A stretch of DNA of 64,000 bases from Symsagittifera roscoffensis (Eukaryota > Xenacoelomorpha > Acoela > Convolutidae): contig NC_087062.1 in the NCBI RefSeq assembly GCF_963678635.1, positions 31,210,833 to 31,274,832 on the forward strand, given 5' to 3'. The notes beneath the pieces are model-generated. The model did no database searches, was not told the origin of the DNA, and saw nothing but the letters and a program-made list of their open reading frames with translations. Positions 62,978 to 64,000 of this stretch are shown piece after piece. The stretch's first letter is position 1, and each line of letters opens with the position of its first letter. The translations under genes and the position numbers were made by a program.

Positions 62978-63920
62978 TAATTTCAATAACTTATACTTTG
63001 GACTTCACCCAAAAACTAATTGCTGCTCTAATATTTTGGAATTTGATTTTTTTTGATTTTTGAACATTCCCAGAGACAATAGTTTTTGAACAAACTTTAG
63101 GGCGTAGGATCTTATGCACTGAGGCTTCGCACAACCTCTTGCATCGATTAAACCTTTGATATCAGATTGAGTTGTTTTCGAATTTTCCGAGGGTCACAAC
63201 TTTTTGTGTAAAAAAGATTTGGACAAAACTTTGGATGCAGTGGGGCTTCCCTCAACACGTTCTACCCATTGAAACCAAAACCTGAGATTCAAAAAACGGT
63301 CAAAAAATCTGAAAGTTGACTTTTCCGAGGATCATAACTTTTTGTTTAAACAAAATTGGGCGTAACGGCTTATGCAAGGGAACTTTCCACAACCTGTTTT
63401 ACACAATAAAAGTAAAGCTTAGATTTGGTAGGCTAGTTTTTGAGACAAGGCAAAAGTTCGAAAAAACGGTCAAAAATCGAAAACTAGACTTTTCTGACGG
63501 CCATAATTTTGTGTAAATGCAGGGGAGCTTTCCATTACCTGTTCTATCCATTGAACCCAAAATCTCAGATTCGAGAGGGCAGTTTTCGAGAAAATATAAA
63601 AATCCAAAAATATGGGTCAAAAGCCCCCCCCCCCCCCCCCATTATTTTTTGAAGGCTTTAAAAATGGGGTAAGTAAAGAGACCCTAAGGAATTGCGCAGA
63701 CATACAGGGGAGTGGGCGGATTTCTCATTGGTACCACTTTTTTTGAAAAGAAAATCGGTTGAGCAGTTCGTGAGAAAAACTAAATTTTGATAAAGTTATA
63801 TTTTTCCAAAGCGTCTCAAAAAAACCCGATCCCATACATTTTTATAATGCCCTTTATCAAACAAGAAATTCTGCACATGCGCAGCTTAAAATTTTTGATG
63901 TGAAATCTTTTTCTATTTAC
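62978..63920. repeat. degenerate ~170-bp repeat units and C17 run
   Basis: From about 63,080 to 63,620 the phrases CTTTTCCGAGGATCATAAC, CTTATGC, CAACCTGTTTTA and TTTTTGAGACAAGG recur in the order of the 27.1-kb array but at low similarity. A run of 17 C lies at 63,624-63,640. Confidence 0.5.
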
Positions 63921-64000
63921 CTCATATGTTGAGCGACACTGCCTTGAGCAGTAGATGACGAGTCTACTGTTTTCACTGTTATGCTTTGCACAGTAGGTGG
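63921..64000 (-). CDS. FCS/MYM zinc-finger gene, upstream exon cut by the window end
   Basis: The minus strand reads TYCAKHNSENSRLVIYCSRQ, then CRSTYE, ending at donor GAG|GTAAAT. The C..C...C...C pattern is the FCS/MYM type, and the exon ends in phase 0, which fits the acceptor at 55,482. I take it as the preceding exon of the same gene; the start lies beyond the window. Confidence 0.65.

Larger units (their letters stand above)
55483..63920 (-). other. 8.4-kb intron of the zinc-finger gene
   Basis: Both boundaries are supported: donor GAG|GTAAAT at 63,921/63,920 and acceptor TTTATAG at 55,483, both in phase 0. The intron contains a tandem duplication, the captured integrase fragment, family E repeats, the C17 run and degenerate ~170-bp units. 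Confidence 0.7.

Overview
This is a nuclear genomic window from an animal, most likely an invertebrate. The DNA is AT-rich and gene-poor, coding parts are split by GT-AG introns, and there are Ty3/gypsy and BEL/Pao LTR retrotransposons; BEL/Pao elements are known only from metazoans. I cannot name the species. Every host gene I can support reads on the minus strand. They are: (1) a multi-pass membrane protein of unknown identity, with exons at about 1.57-4.09 kb and 11.44-11.95 kb and possibly one at 26.9 kb; (2) CCDC25, whose eight coding exons join in frame over 28,679-31,849; (3) a single-exon PAK1IP1/MAK11-type WD40 gene at 39,908-40,942; (4) the last three exons of an unidentified gene at 44,675-46,695; (5) a FCS/MYM-type zinc-finger gene (ZMYM- or SOBP-like) with its terminal exon at 53,491-55,482 and an upstream exon at the window edge (63,921-64,000), separated by an 8.4-kb intron.

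Three LTR retrotransposons are interleaved with these genes. A complete Ty3/gypsy element (4,223-11,365, minus strand) has 294-bp LTRs identical by eye, a 5-bp AGAAG target duplication, a tRNA-Ser-like primer site and a polypurine tract. It lies between two exons of the membrane-protein gene, and its pol frame is broken once, within the integrase. A compact BEL/Pao derivative (33,092-37,065, minus strand) has identical 187-bp LTRs and an ACTTC duplication; it carries an intact Gag-protease frame of 1,065 residues but no reverse transcriptase, RNase H or integrase. A third BEL/Pao copy (about 47,967-53,112, plus strand) is old and shredded, and its right LTR has been split by a later insertion.

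The rest is mostly decayed small repeats: two foldback elements (12.4-13.3 kb and 13.76-14.07 kb), a MITE-like family with GGCTC ends (15.8-18.4 kb, one copy nested in a hAT-like element), four copies of a ~170-bp tandem repeat (27.1-27.8 kb), several ancient dispersed families, and a ~3-kb tandem duplication inside the zinc-finger gene's large intron. In one half of that duplication, a 485-bp fragment of a Ty3/gypsy integrase sits between two 380-bp direct repeats.

The strongest candidates for something unusual are the Gag-protease-only BEL element with pristine ends, the gypsy element whose gag start codon uses the last base of the LTR and lies over the primer-binding site, and the integrase fragment framed by a 380-bp duplication. 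Alignments and identities were judged by eye; I ran no searches.
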